DNA of 64,000 nucleotides from Bacillota bacterium (GTDB lineage Bacteria; Bacillota; Clostridia; Acetivibrionales; DSM-2933), in NCBI GenBank assembly GCA_023430975.1, contig JAEYYB010000180.1:1-64000 (forward strand), written 5' to 3'. Shown here in pieces: positions 31,600 to 40,390 of the stretch (its first letter is position 1; every line of letters starts with the position of its first letter). Both the position numbers and the translations under genes were made by a program. The notes under the pieces are model-generated. The model had not been told where the DNA came from, did not search any database, and saw only the letters and a program-made list of their open reading frames with translations.

Positions 31600-32364
31600 A
31601 TGTTGTTTGATACACATGCACATTTTAATGATAAAAGGTTTAAGGATGACAGGGACGAAGCTATAAAAAAGGCGTATGAAAGCGGAGTATCCTATATACT
31701 GAATGTCTCATACAATATCCCGTCATTAGAGCACTCGGTTTCATTATCAAGAAAATACAGCTACATATATGCTGCTGTTGGTATACACCCTCATTATTCA
31801 AAAGAGATGAATGATGAAGTGCTTGAAAAGGTTCGAAGTCTGGCAAATGACAAGAAGGTTGTTGGCATAGGTGAGATAGGCCTAGATTACTACAGGGATC
31901 TGTCTCCAAGAGAAGTACAGAAAGATTGTTTTGTCAGACAGATTAATCTGGCTAAGGAAATTAAGCTTCCCATAATTGTCCATATCAGGGATGCCAATGA
32001 GGATGCCCTAAAGATATTGAAGGATGAAAACGCCAGGGAGGTAGGCGGAATTATACACAGTTTTTCCGGTGATATAAACATGGCGAGGGAAGTCATCGAA
32101 AATAACTTTTACATATCTGTAGGCGGACCTGTAACATATAGAAATGCAGGAAAACTTGTTGATGTGGTAAAGTATGTGCCTCTTGACAAGCTTTTGATTG
32201 AAACGGACTGTCCATACCTGACACCGGAGCCTTTCAGGGGCAGCAGGAATGACTCAAGCCTTGTAAGGCTGGTTGCAGAGAAGATAGCCGACATCAAGGG
32301 TAAAACCTTTGATGAGATTGCAGAAACTACTACAAACAATGCGAAAAGGCTTTTTATGCTATAA
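31600..32364 (+). CDS. tatD: TatD family hydrolase
   Basis: A 254-residue metal-dependent hydrolase of the TatD family. The N-terminal metal motif is DTHAHFND, followed by VGIHPHYSKE, GEIGLDYYRD, a central IVHIRDANEDAL, IHSFSG and the late LLIETDCPYLTPEP. TatD proteins are 3'-5' exonucleases on DNA and RNA and take part in nucleic-acid quality control. The frame is open from 31555, but AGGAGG lies 8 nt before ATG 31600 (MLFDTHAHF), which matches the family N-terminus. It begins 29 nt after HD-Pnk and could trim damaged RNA ends in the island, although TatD genes also occur in unrelated contexts. Confidence 0.92.
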   Translation: MLFDTHAHFNDKRFKDDRDEAIKKAYESGVSYILNVSYNIPSLEHSVSLSRKYSYIYAAVGIHPHYSKEMNDEVLEKVRSLANDKKVVGIGEIGLDYYRDLSPREVQKDCFVRQINLAKEIKLPIIVHIRDANEDALKILKDENAREVGGIIHSFSGDINMAREVIENNFYISVGGPVTYRNAGKLVDVVKYVPLDKLLIETDCPYLTPEPFRGSRNDSSLVRLVAEKIADIKGKTFDEIAETTTNNAKRLFML

Positions 32365-32469
32365 TCAAAGTTTAGATTGAAGAAAAATCGCATCTTTGGT
32401 AAAATTTATTTATGTCTTATCAAAAATAATTTTCCCATAGAAAATTTATTCTTAGTTTATTTATTAATG

Positions 32470-32496
32470 CGGATAATATAAGTATAATAGTATCCG
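32470..32496 (+). promoter_or_regulatory. Possible promoter with an overlapping dyad before the Hsp70 gene
   Basis: TATAAT (32483-32488) lies between the inverted arms CGGATA (32470-32475) and TATCCG (32491-32496), about 35 nt before the Hsp70 start. No good -35 box is seen. The arms could be an operator covering the -10 box, giving the chaperone pair its own control. Confidence 0.3.
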
Positions 32497-32522
32497 GATA
32501 AAGATATTTTGCGGAGGGATAT

Positions 32523-34223
32523 ATGGCAATAATCGGAATTGATTTGGGAACAACCAATAGCTTGGTATCTTACTGGACAGAGGATGGTACGGTGATAATC
32601 CCAAACTCATTAGGTCAAAATCTTACACCTTCTGTTATTAGTATAGATGATAATGGTGATGTGCTTGTAGGCCAAATCGCTAAAGAGAGGCAGATAGCAC
32701 ACCCGGAACTAAGTGCCTCAGTGTTCAAAAGGAACATGGGTACAAAGAAAAAATATGTTCTTGGAACTAAAGAGTTTATACCTGAAGAGCTTTCTGCTAT
32801 TTTATTGAAGGCATTGAAGGAGGATGCAGAACACTTTTTAGGTGCCAAGGTTACTGAGGCTGTTATAAGCGTGCCTGCATACTTCAGTGATGCACAGAGA
32901 AAGGCGACAAAAAGAGCAGGTGAATTGGCAGGTCTCAGGGTTGACAGGCTTATTACCGAGCCAACTGCTGCTGCAATAGCTTACGGGCTTCACCTTCGGG
33001 ATACAGAGAACAAGTTTCTTGTGTTTGATTTGGGTGGTGGAACTTTTGACGTCTCCATACTGGAATTGTTCGACAACATAATGGAAGTTCGTGCAGTTGC
33101 AGGTGACAATTACCTTGGAGGCGAAGACTTCACAGAAATATTGGTTAATATGTTTTTAAAACACCATTCACTTACTACATCTCAATTAGGGGAGAAGGAC
33201 CATGCAATGCTTAAAAAGCAGGCAGAAGTGGCAAAACGTGAATTCAGTGAGAAGAAGGTGGCAACAATAGCCTGCTTTATTAATGAAGAAGAACTTAAAC
33301 TGGAAGTATCCTTTGATGAATATGAAGCTGCAACAAAGCACCTTTTTCAAAGACTCAGAGAGCCTGTTGAAAGGGCGTTAAGCGATGCCTCCTTAAAGAT
33401 CAGCGATATTGACTCAATACTCTTGGTAGGTGGTGCTACAAAGCTTCCTCTCATAAGGTCATTTGTGAGCAAATTGTTTGGCAAGCTGGCCTATGCGAAC
33501 ATTAACCCCGATGAGGTTGTGGCTTTAGGTGCAGGAGTTCAGGCGGCCCTCAAAGGGAAGGATGCTTCAATAAAAGAGGTAATTCTGACAGACGTATGTC
33601 CATATACATTAGGGACAAGCGTTACTGTGAGAAAGTCACAGGGCTTTCATGAGCCTGGACACTTTTTGCCTATAATTGAGCGCAACACAACTATTCCTGT
33701 AAGCAAGGTGGAGAGGCTTTATACAATATATGATAACCAGAAAATTATTAATGTTGATATTCTGCAGGGAGAGTCAAGGCTCTCAAAAGATAATATTTTT
33801 CTTGGAGAACTGAATGTTCCGGTGCCTCCTAAGACTGCAGGTGAAGAGGCCATTGATGTAAGGTTTACCTATGATATTAACGGCATACTGGAAGTGGAGG
33901 TAATGGTTGTGTCTACGGGACTTAAAAAGAATATGATTATAGAAAAGGAACCGGGTCATATGACATCGGATGAGATAGCTGAAAGCATAAAGAGCATATC
34001 CCATTTAAAGATTCATCCAAGGGAAAATCATGAGAATAAGCTTTTGGTTGCCAGGGGAGAAAGGCTTTATGAAGAAAAGATAGGTAGGGAAAGGCAGGAA
34101 ATAGCCCAGCTTTTAATGGAGTTTGAGGAAGTTTTGGATAAGCAGGATCTTAAGAAAGTTGAAGAGTATAGAAAAAAGCTTACTGATATATTTGATTCCA
34201 TTGATACCAAAGGAGGCTTTTAA
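32523..34223 (+). CDS. Hsp70 family chaperone, HscC-like
   Basis: A 566-residue ATP-dependent chaperone. The actin-like ATPase domain shows IIGIDLGTTNSLVSYW at the N-terminus, then EPTAAAIAYGL, FDLGGGTFDVSIL and LVGGATKLPLIR. The substrate-binding beta domain follows (VCPYTLGTSVTVR, PIIERNTTIPVSK), and then a short helical lid. The protein is shorter than DnaK (about 610-640) and the ATPase sequence resembles HscC, a specialised Hsp70. The next gene starts 2 nt after the stop and encodes a J-like/TPR protein, so the two probably work together. GGAGGG precedes the ATG. No grpE or dnaJ gene is in the window. Role in the RNA-repair island is inferred from position. Confidence 0.9.
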   Translation: MAIIGIDLGTTNSLVSYWTEDGTVIIPNSLGQNLTPSVISIDDNGDVLVGQIAKERQIAHPELSASVFKRNMGTKKKYVLGTKEFIPEELSAILLKALKEDAEHFLGAKVTEAVISVPAYFSDAQRKATKRAGELAGLRVDRLITEPTAAAIAYGLHLRDTENKFLVFDLGGGTFDVSILELFDNIMEVRAVAGDNYLGGEDFTEILVNMFLKHHSLTTSQLGEKDHAMLKKQAEVAKREFSEKKVATIACFINEEELKLEVSFDEYEAATKHLFQRLREPVERALSDASLKISDIDSILLVGGATKLPLIRSFVSKLFGKLAYANINPDEVVALGAGVQAALKGKDASIKEVILTDVCPYTLGTSVTVRKSQGFHEPGHFLPIIERNTTIPVSKVERLYTIYDNQKIINVDILQGESRLSKDNIFLGELNVPVPPKTAGEEAIDVRFTYDINGILEVEVMVVSTGLKKNMIIEKEPGHMTSDEIAESIKSISHLKIHPRENHENKLLVARGERLYEEKIGRERQEIAQLLMEFEEVLDKQDLKKVEEYRKKLTDIFDSIDTKGGF

Positions 34224-34225
34224 TT

Positions 34226-36772
34226 ATGGATTGCTTCAAGGTTTTAGAAATAAGTCCTACAAATGATGTGAAAATTATTAAAAGAGCTTATTCTACCAAG
34301 CTTAGGGTATGTTCACCGGAGACTGATCCTGAAGGATTCAAGGTCTTAAGGGCAGCTTACGAGGAGGCACTTCAGAAGGCAAGCCAGGAAGAGGCGGAAT
34401 CAGGTAAGCCGATGACTCCTGTAGAAGAATTCATGAAAAGGTTTGAAGAAAACTACAACAATTTTATGAAGAGAATTGATACTTCTACATGGAAAGAGCT
34501 TTTAGAGAGCGATATCTGCTACAATATAGACACAGGCAGGGAGATAAGCGAAAGAATCCTTGCATTTCTAATGGAAAACTACAGTATACCACACGAGGTA
34601 TGGGTGCTATTTAACTCTTATTTTTCATGGGTTGCAAAGAAGGAAAAGCTTTATCTACAATACCCCAAGAATTTTATTGATTTTGTTACTTACAAGATAA
34701 CCAGCAAGGATTATTTCAGATATGAAAAGCTTATAGGGTGTCCCGATGGAACGCAGGAGAACTTTATAAATGAGCACAACAAGGGATGCCATGCAATAGA
34801 TGACTATGACCTGTATGCGGCAATGAAAGCCATAGATGCGGCAAATGAAATATGTCCGGATCACCCCGATCTGGTTATATTAAAGTCCAGATATATGTCT
34901 ACCAATGGGAAGCTTGATGAGGCAAAATCAATGCTTGATGGGCTTATAGCTAAGGAACCCAATGACCTTTACGCTCATAGTTACAGGGGAAACCTCCACT
35001 TCAGGCTTGGGAATTTCCAGGCTGCCTATGAGGATTATAAAAAGGCTATTGAAATTAAGGATGATTTTATTGATGTGTTATTCTCAATTGGAAAATGCTG
35101 CATCAGCCTTGGTAAATACGAAGAGGCAATAGAACATCTGGAAAAGCTCAGGGATATGCTCCAATACAATAGAGAGGTCAGGGTTCTTATAGGTTGTTCA
35201 TACCAATTCCGGGTAGAACAGTTGGAAGACTCAGCGAAAGAAAACCCTGAGGATACCAGTGTGAAGATAAAGCTTGCAGAAGCTTATCTGGCTTCCAACA
35301 GGATAGAAGAAAGCTATGGCGTACTGAGCCAGCTTGAGCAGAGTGACAAAATGAATAATGAAAGCTATCTCTTGTACAGTAAAGTTCTACTGGCTATGGA
35401 GAAAAAGGAACTTGCATATACAGTAATAAACAGAGCATTGGAGATTTATCCGGATGACTATGATCTTACAGTCTATAAAGCATGTATAATAGATGAGTTT
35501 GGAAGGTATGAGGAATCGCTGCAGTTTTATGATAAGGCAATTGAGAAAAAGCCTGATGATGCATTGACTCATAATAACAGAGCTTTTGCACTAAACAAAC
35601 TGGAGAGATTTAAAGAGGGGCTTGAGAGTGCTCAAAAGTCCATAAGCATTGATTCTAAAATGGCACATGCTTATAAAAATAAGGCAGAAGCCCTGTTAGG
35701 ACTTGAGCTCTACGAGGAATGTATAGAGGCTTGTGAAGAAGCACTGAATATTTACCTTTATCTGGTTGATATATATGTCATTAAGATGAAGCTTCTTACA
35801 AGGGTTGGACAATATGAGGAGGCACTGAATATTTTCTCAAGGGCAGCTGAGTATGGACTGTCCGATTCAAGGCTTTTCCTTGAAAAGGCTAATGTAATGA
35901 GGATATATGAAAGGTTTGATGATGCGATAAGCCTTTGTGATCAAGTAATTGCAATGGATGAAAACAGTACAGATGCTTATTACAGCAAGGGTGTATGTTT
36001 CTTTAACAAGGATAGCTACCAGGATGCTATAAACTGTATGAATAAAGTTATTGAACTGGATAGTAAATATGAAGTTGCATATTATTACAAGGCACTAAGT
36101 CTGCTTAACATGAATGAGCACAATGAAGCACTTAAAGAAATTGACAAAGCTATTGCACTTAATCATAGGATTACAGACCGCCTTCACAAGCTCAAGGGAG
36201 ATGTATACTCCAATCAGAGCAATTACAAAATGGCAATTGAAGAGTACAAAAAGGCAATTAGGCTTAGTCCATCCCATGCATTATATCATTATGTTGCAGG
36301 ATCGGCACTCAATAACGCCAAAGAGTACCAGGAATCACTCCTATATCTCAATAAAGCCATTGAGCTTGATCCATCAATGATAGATGCTTATATTGACAAG
36401 AGCCATACACTTTACTGTATAGGAGAATACCAAAAATGTGTTGCTCAATGCAATCTGGCATTGGATATAAACTCAAATTATTTGTTGGCATATCAGAATA
36501 AAGGATGGGCATTGTATAAATTAGGACGGATAAATGAAGCAGAAGAATCCTGTAATAATGGACTTAAAATAGATGGAAATTATGAAAACCTGTTAAACCT
36601 TAAGCTTCTTATTTTAAAGGATAAAGGTCTTTATAATGAGGCTCTTATAGTTACTGACAGATTGTTGGAAATAAACCCAAAAGATGAAGGTATACTTGGT
36701 GTGAGGGAGGAGCTTTTAAGGAAGATAGGGCCTAAGAAGGGTCTATTGGATTCATTGTTTGGGAAAAAGTAG
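34226..36772 (+). CDS. J-like domain and TPR repeat protein (848 aa)
   Basis: An 848-residue cytosolic protein. The N-terminus (about 1-55, MDCFKVLEISPTNDVKIIKR followed by AYSTKLRV) has the helix pattern of a J domain. The HPD tripeptide that stimulates Hsp70 is replaced by SPETDPEGF, as in a known class of divergent J-like domains. After a helical region (about 60-210), roughly 18 tetratricopeptide repeats run to the C-terminus, with signatures such as AYEDYKKAIEI, ALTHNNRAFAL, AIEEYKKAIRL and SLLYLNKAIELDP. TPR arrays bind client peptides. It follows the HscC-like gene by 2 nt behind GGAGG, strongly suggesting a dedicated co-chaperone. Clients are unknown. Confidence 0.82.
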   Translation: MDCFKVLEISPTNDVKIIKRAYSTKLRVCSPETDPEGFKVLRAAYEEALQKASQEEAESGKPMTPVEEFMKRFEENYNNFMKRIDTSTWKELLESDICYNIDTGREISERILAFLMENYSIPHEVWVLFNSYFSWVAKKEKLYLQYPKNFIDFVTYKITSKDYFRYEKLIGCPDGTQENFINEHNKGCHAIDDYDLYAAMKAIDAANEICPDHPDLVILKSRYMSTNGKLDEAKSMLDGLIAKEPNDLYAHSYRGNLHFRLGNFQAAYEDYKKAIEIKDDFIDVLFSIGKCCISLGKYEEAIEHLEKLRDMLQYNREVRVLIGCSYQFRVEQLEDSAKENPEDTSVKIKLAEAYLASNRIEESYGVLSQLEQSDKMNNESYLLYSKVLLAMEKKELAYTVINRALEIYPDDYDLTVYKACIIDEFGRYEESLQFYDKAIEKKPDDALTHNNRAFALNKLERFKEGLESAQKSISIDSKMAHAYKNKAEALLGLELYEECIEACEEALNIYLYLVDIYVIKMKLLTRVGQYEEALNIFSRAAEYGLSDSRLFLEKANVMRIYERFDDAISLCDQVIAMDENSTDAYYSKGVCFFNKDSYQDAINCMNKVIELDSKYEVAYYYKALSLLNMNEHNEALKEIDKAIALNHRITDRLHKLKGDVYSNQSNYKMAIEEYKKAIRLSPSHALYHYVAGSALNNAKEYQESLLYLNKAIELDPSMIDAYIDKSHTLYCIGEYQKCVAQCNLALDINSNYLLAYQNKGWALYKLGRINEAEESCNNGLKIDGNYENLLNLKLLILKDKGLYNEALIVTDRLLEINPKDEGILGVREELLRKIGPKKGLLDSLFGKK

Positions 36773-36816
36773 AGGTACAATGTGGATTCTAAAGAATAAA
36801 AAATCATGTGATATAA

Positions 36817-36851
36817 AAAGTGGTTGTCGATTTTATAATGGCATCCACTTT
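36817..36851 (+). terminator. Hairpin after the TPR gene, probable end of the island
   Basis: AAAGTGGTTGTC (36817-36828) pairs with GGCATCCACTTT (36840-36851) with two mismatches. The following sequence TGATTATG is only weakly T-rich, so termination efficiency is uncertain. Confidence 0.5.
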
Positions 36852-36884
36852 GATTATGTTAACTAATTTATATAGGTATTTATA

Positions 36885-36922
36885 TACGAATTTATTTACG
36901 AATTTATTTACTAATTTATATA
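36885..36922. repeat. 12-bp AT-rich tandem repeat, three units
   Basis: TACGAATTTATT occurs twice in tandem (36885-36908) and is followed by TACTAATTTATA and a partial unit. The rest of the 36773-37138 gap has no gene; it precedes the chemoreceptor. Confidence 0.7.
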
Positions 36923-37037
36923 CTTATTAAAAGAATTAAGGCATCTTAAAGGCTGCACAGCAGTTTGGCCATCTTCATCAATATAAAAGTATTCTTTATA
37001 TCCATAATATTCAGGTGAATTTTTATACCAAATATAC

Positions 37038-37082
37038 CGAAATATATCTCGGAGAGTTTATAGTGTATGCTCTGAGATTTCG
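37038..37082 (+). promoter_or_regulatory. Leader hairpin before the chemoreceptor gene
   Basis: CGAAAT...CTCGGAGAG (37038-37056) pairs imperfectly with CTCTGAGATTTCG (37070-37082), ending about 45 nt before the ribosome binding site. It could be a leader structure; no riboswitch family is recognised. Confidence 0.3.
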
Positions 37083-37138
37083 AGTTACCCTATATTTGAA
37101 AAAATGTGCCTAACGACTAATAATGGAGGTATGGGTTT

Positions 37139-39304
37139 ATGCCAGAAACAAAAACATTAAGAATCAAGACTAAAAATCGGACAAGATCCATAATTATTTT
37201 TTTATCGATTTTAATAATTGTTGTTTTATTGGTATTAGTAACATCTAGTTTTTGGATAAATGACCAGGAAGAATACAGAAGAATTCAAATTATTTCTGGA
37301 TTAATGGCATTAGTCTTAGGAGGATCCCTTCAGTTTCTTCTAATAAAATTTTTTAAGGGCATTGACCTTATTAATTATAACGCACATTTGCTATCTAAGG
37401 GACAGCTCAACACCAGTGATATTTTGGTGAATAAAGCAAAAGGCCTTGAAACATTATGTGTAGCATTTAACGATATGAAAGCTAATTTACTGAGTTTCAC
37501 TGAATTAACCAAAACGAATATTGTAACTATTTCTGATGCCATTGACAAGGTATCGAAAAGTATAGATGCGAGTTATAAAGGAAATGAGCAAATAGCGTCA
37601 AGCATGGGCAATGTAGCTACAAAAGCTCAAGAACAGTTAAAAACTGTAAAGGACACATTGGATAGCATTTACAATGTGGATGAAAGAGTGCATTCAATCG
37701 AAGCTAGTATAGCCAGTATAGAGACTTTTGTTAATTCCGTAGTGGATTCGACTAATGTTGGTAATAAAAACTTGGATGATTATAATCAGCAAATGGATGT
37801 TATCACGGACAACCTCAGCAGTACATCAGGTTTTATTGAGCATTTGAACCTGGAATTAAAAGAAATTTATCAATTGGGTGCATTAATAATAAATATAACC
37901 GATCAGTTGAAAATGCTTGCATTTAATGCATCCATTGAATCTGCGAGATCAGGAGCCGCGGGAAAGGGATTTTCAGTTGTGGCTGATCAAATGAACAAAC
38001 TTTCTGAAGAAACAAGAAAAAGTATAACAAAAATCAACACACTTCTAAATAATGTTTCAGCTAGCAGCAATAATGTAAAAACCAGCATTGTAAGCTGTAT
38101 TGAGAATTATGATGCTAGCAAGAAATTATTTTCTACCATAAAGGAAGCTTTTGATACAATAAAAAACAATACAGATATATTAAGTTCCGATACAAAAAAA
38201 GTTTATTCTGAAGCAAGTATTATATCCGGTAGTACACATGAAGTAAGGGAAAAGGGCCAAGACCTTTTCGATTCTGCCAACAGGATTTCTTCAGAAACTC
38301 AGGATGTTGCTGCAGTAACGCAGGAAGAGCTTGCAGGTACAGAATTGATCAATGAGAATATTTCATCATTGAAGAATATGCTTAATGGAATAGAAAAGTT
38401 GGTTAAGCGATTTAAAACTGCTGTAACTCCAGTGGAAGCAGTTAGTAAAAAGACACTTAAGATTGCTTTTATCAGCCCATTGGATCATGAGTTTTGGGTT
38501 GGTGTAAAACAAGGTGTAATGTATGCACAAAAAGAACTGGCTGAAAAAAATGCAATTATCGAATATACAGGGTTTACCCAAAACTCACCCGATAAGATAG
38601 TAAAGGCCTTTGCAGAATACCTGGATAAGGGCTGTGATGGAATCGTTGTTCCCGGTTTTTCTGAGGAGCTTGTCCCACTAATAGAAAAAGCATCAGGAAA
38701 AAATATACCTGTTATGATTTTCAATTGCGATCTGGCAACGCCTTCAAAAAAGACAGCGTACTTTGGGCCAAATATAAACGAAGCAGGAACTTTAGCCGCT
38801 GATTTTATGATCAGGGCGTTGGGAGGAAAGGGAAACGTGGCAATTTTCAGAGGTTCTCTTTCAGTATCGGTTCATAGGGCTAGGACAGAAAAAATAAAGG
38901 AACGTTTAAAAAGTAAACCCCAAATTAAACTTGTTGTTGAAACAGAAGCTTCAGACAATTATGATCTTGTCTATGATAAAGTTAAAAAGTTTTTAAGAGA
39001 ACATAAAAACACAGATGGAATTTTTACCACAGGTGGTGGAGTAGCCGGTGCAGCAAGAGCTATAAAGGAATTAAATTTAGTTGGAAAGACAAGAATTGTA
39101 TGCTTTGATTTTAGCAAAGAAATTTTCGAATTTATAAAAGATGATATAATATATGCAGCTATCGGGCAAGACCCATTTGGTCAGGGACATGATCCTATTA
39201 TATATATATACAATTATCTTGTTGCTAATGAAAAACCTGAAAGTGACATAATTTGGACAAGAACTGATGTGGTTGACAAACATAATGTCGATGATCTTAT
39301 ATAA
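37139..39304 (+). CDS. Chemoreceptor-like protein with C-terminal periplasmic-binding-type sugar domain
   Basis: A 721-residue protein with an uncommon order of domains. Two hydrophobic helices (about residues 15-37 and 50-72) sit close together at the N-terminus with no large extracellular sensor between them. A methyl-accepting chemotaxis signalling region follows (about 110-425), with the tip motif MLAFNASIESARSGAAGKGF at 258-277. From about 440 to the end is a type 1 periplasmic-binding-protein fold (LKIAFISPLDHEFWVGVKQG, GIVVPGFSEELVPL, PVMIFNCD, DGIFTTGGGVAGAARAI, IGQDPFGQG), as in ribose-type ABC binding proteins. By topology this binding domain should be inside the cell. It would sense a cytoplasmic sugar and signal to CheA/CheW, or be a non-chemotactic relative. 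GGAGG precedes ATG. Confidence 0.85.
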   Translation: MPETKTLRIKTKNRTRSIIIFLSILIIVVLLVLVTSSFWINDQEEYRRIQIISGLMALVLGGSLQFLLIKFFKGIDLINYNAHLLSKGQLNTSDILVNKAKGLETLCVAFNDMKANLLSFTELTKTNIVTISDAIDKVSKSIDASYKGNEQIASSMGNVATKAQEQLKTVKDTLDSIYNVDERVHSIEASIASIETFVNSVVDSTNVGNKNLDDYNQQMDVITDNLSSTSGFIEHLNLELKEIYQLGALIINITDQLKMLAFNASIESARSGAAGKGFSVVADQMNKLSEETRKSITKINTLLNNVSASSNNVKTSIVSCIENYDASKKLFSTIKEAFDTIKNNTDILSSDTKKVYSEASIISGSTHEVREKGQDLFDSANRISSETQDVAAVTQEELAGTELINENISSLKNMLNGIEKLVKRFKTAVTPVEAVSKKTLKIAFISPLDHEFWVGVKQGVMYAQKELAEKNAIIEYTGFTQNSPDKIVKAFAEYLDKGCDGIVVPGFSEELVPLIEKASGKNIPVMIFNCDLATPSKKTAYFGPNINEAGTLAADFMIRALGGKGNVAIFRGSLSVSVHRARTEKIKERLKSKPQIKLVVETEASDNYDLVYDKVKKFLREHKNTDGIFTTGGGVAGAARAIKELNLVGKTRIVCFDFSKEIFEFIKDDIIYAAIGQDPFGQGHDPIIYIYNYLVANEKPESDIIWTRTDVVDKHNVDDLI

Positions 39305-39366
39305 GTGCATGATAAAAACTTAGAAAATCCAGTAATAAGATTTGAGTGACTGTGAAAAGTCTGTAA

Positions 39367-39405
39367 AAAGCTTCTTATGATATATAAACTATCATAGGAA
39401 GCTTT
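39367..39405. terminator. Terminator between convergent chemoreceptor and thiD genes
   Basis: AAAGCTTCTTATGATA (39367-39382) pairs with TATCATAGGAAGCTTT (39390-39405) with one mismatch around a 7-nt loop. The flanks allow use from both strands. Confidence 0.8.
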
Positions 39406-39513
39406 CGTTATTACGATAAAACAATGAACTTAAATCATCCTTATAAATGATAAACTTCATTATTGATATGAGTATAGATTGCATCTTTTCATTTTACATA
39501 TCACTTCTATCTG

Positions 39514-40296
39514 TTAAATTTTATATGTATGTTCCAGTGGCCCGCTTCCTTTGCCAAGATTCAGCCCTGCCTTCAACGCACCTGTTATATATTCCTTCGC
39601 GTTTGCAATGCTTTGATCTAAGGTGCAACCTGCTGCAAGATTACAGGCAATAGCAGAGGATAATGTGCATCCTGTTCCGTGAGTATTAGGATTATTCACC
39701 CGCTCTGAATTAAACCAGTGAGATTTGCCCCCAATATACAGCAAATCATTTGCAGCACTTTGAGAGTGTCCTCCTTTAATAAGAATCCCGCCGCCTACCG
39801 CATTTGAAATCTTTTTAGCAGCCTCTGTCATATCAGATTCTGTATGAATCTCAAAACCACAGAGTGTCTCTGCCTCAGGAATATTAGGTGTTATAACTGT
39901 GCCTAAAGGAAGCAGCTTTGTAATCAATGCTTCCATCGCTTCGTCACAAAGCAGACGGCTTCCGCTTGTGGCGACCATAACAGGATCAATAACAACATTT
40001 TCAGCCTTGTATTCAATCAACTTGTTTGCAATAACATTAATAATCTTGCTGTTTGAAACCATACCGATTTTGACTGCATCCGGGCGAATATCTGAAAATA
40101 TGCAGTCAATCTGCTGTCCGATAAATTCCGGTGTTACATCCAGAACACCATAGACACCTGTCGTATTCTGTGCAGTCAGTGCTGTTATTGCACTCATGGC
40201 ATACATCTTGTGTGCTGTTATTGTTTTTATATCTGCCTGAATACCTGCACCACCGCTGCAGTCCGAGCCTGCAATGGTTAATACTTTCTTAATCAT
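39514..40296 (-). CDS. thiD: Hydroxymethylpyrimidine/phosphomethylpyrimidine kinase
   Basis: A 260-residue ribokinase-fold enzyme that phosphorylates hydroxymethylpyrimidine (HMP) and HMP phosphate in thiamine biosynthesis. Signatures are TIAGSDCSGGAGIQADIKT at the N-terminus, VIDPVMVATSG (about residues 103-113), ILIKGGH and the anion-hole NTHGTGCTLSSAIA with the catalytic cysteine/aspartate region near 207-216. GGAG precedes the ATG by 9 nt. It is the last gene of the cytX-thiM-thiE-thiD cluster, separated from thiE by 94 nt with no visible terminator, so it is probably still in the riboswitch-controlled transcript. No de novo HMP synthase (thiC) is in the window, which suggests a salvage pathway. 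Confidence 0.93.
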   Translation of the reverse strand: MIKKVLTIAGSDCSGGAGIQADIKTITAHKMYAMSAITALTAQNTTGVYGVLDVTPEFIGQQIDCIFSDIRPDAVKIGMVSNSKIINVIANKLIEYKAENVVIDPVMVATSGSRLLCDEAMEALITKLLPLGTVITPNIPEAETLCGFEIHTESDMTEAAKKISNAVGGGILIKGGHSQSAANDLLYIGGKSHWFNSERVNNPNTHGTGCTLSSAIACNLAAGCTLDQSIANAKEYITGALKAGLNLGKGSGPLEHTYKI

Positions 40297-40390
40297 AGTT
40301 CAAATCTCCAATTCTTATAGGCTTTTGCCAATGTGGCAAAAAATATCTTGTTTTTTAATTAGTTACAGCCACTTCTGTAATTTGGTAACT

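Noticed and set aside
36773..37138. A riboswitch before the chemoreceptor gene
   Set aside because: There is a hairpin but no conserved aptamer motif that I recognise (for example no c-di-GMP or purine core).
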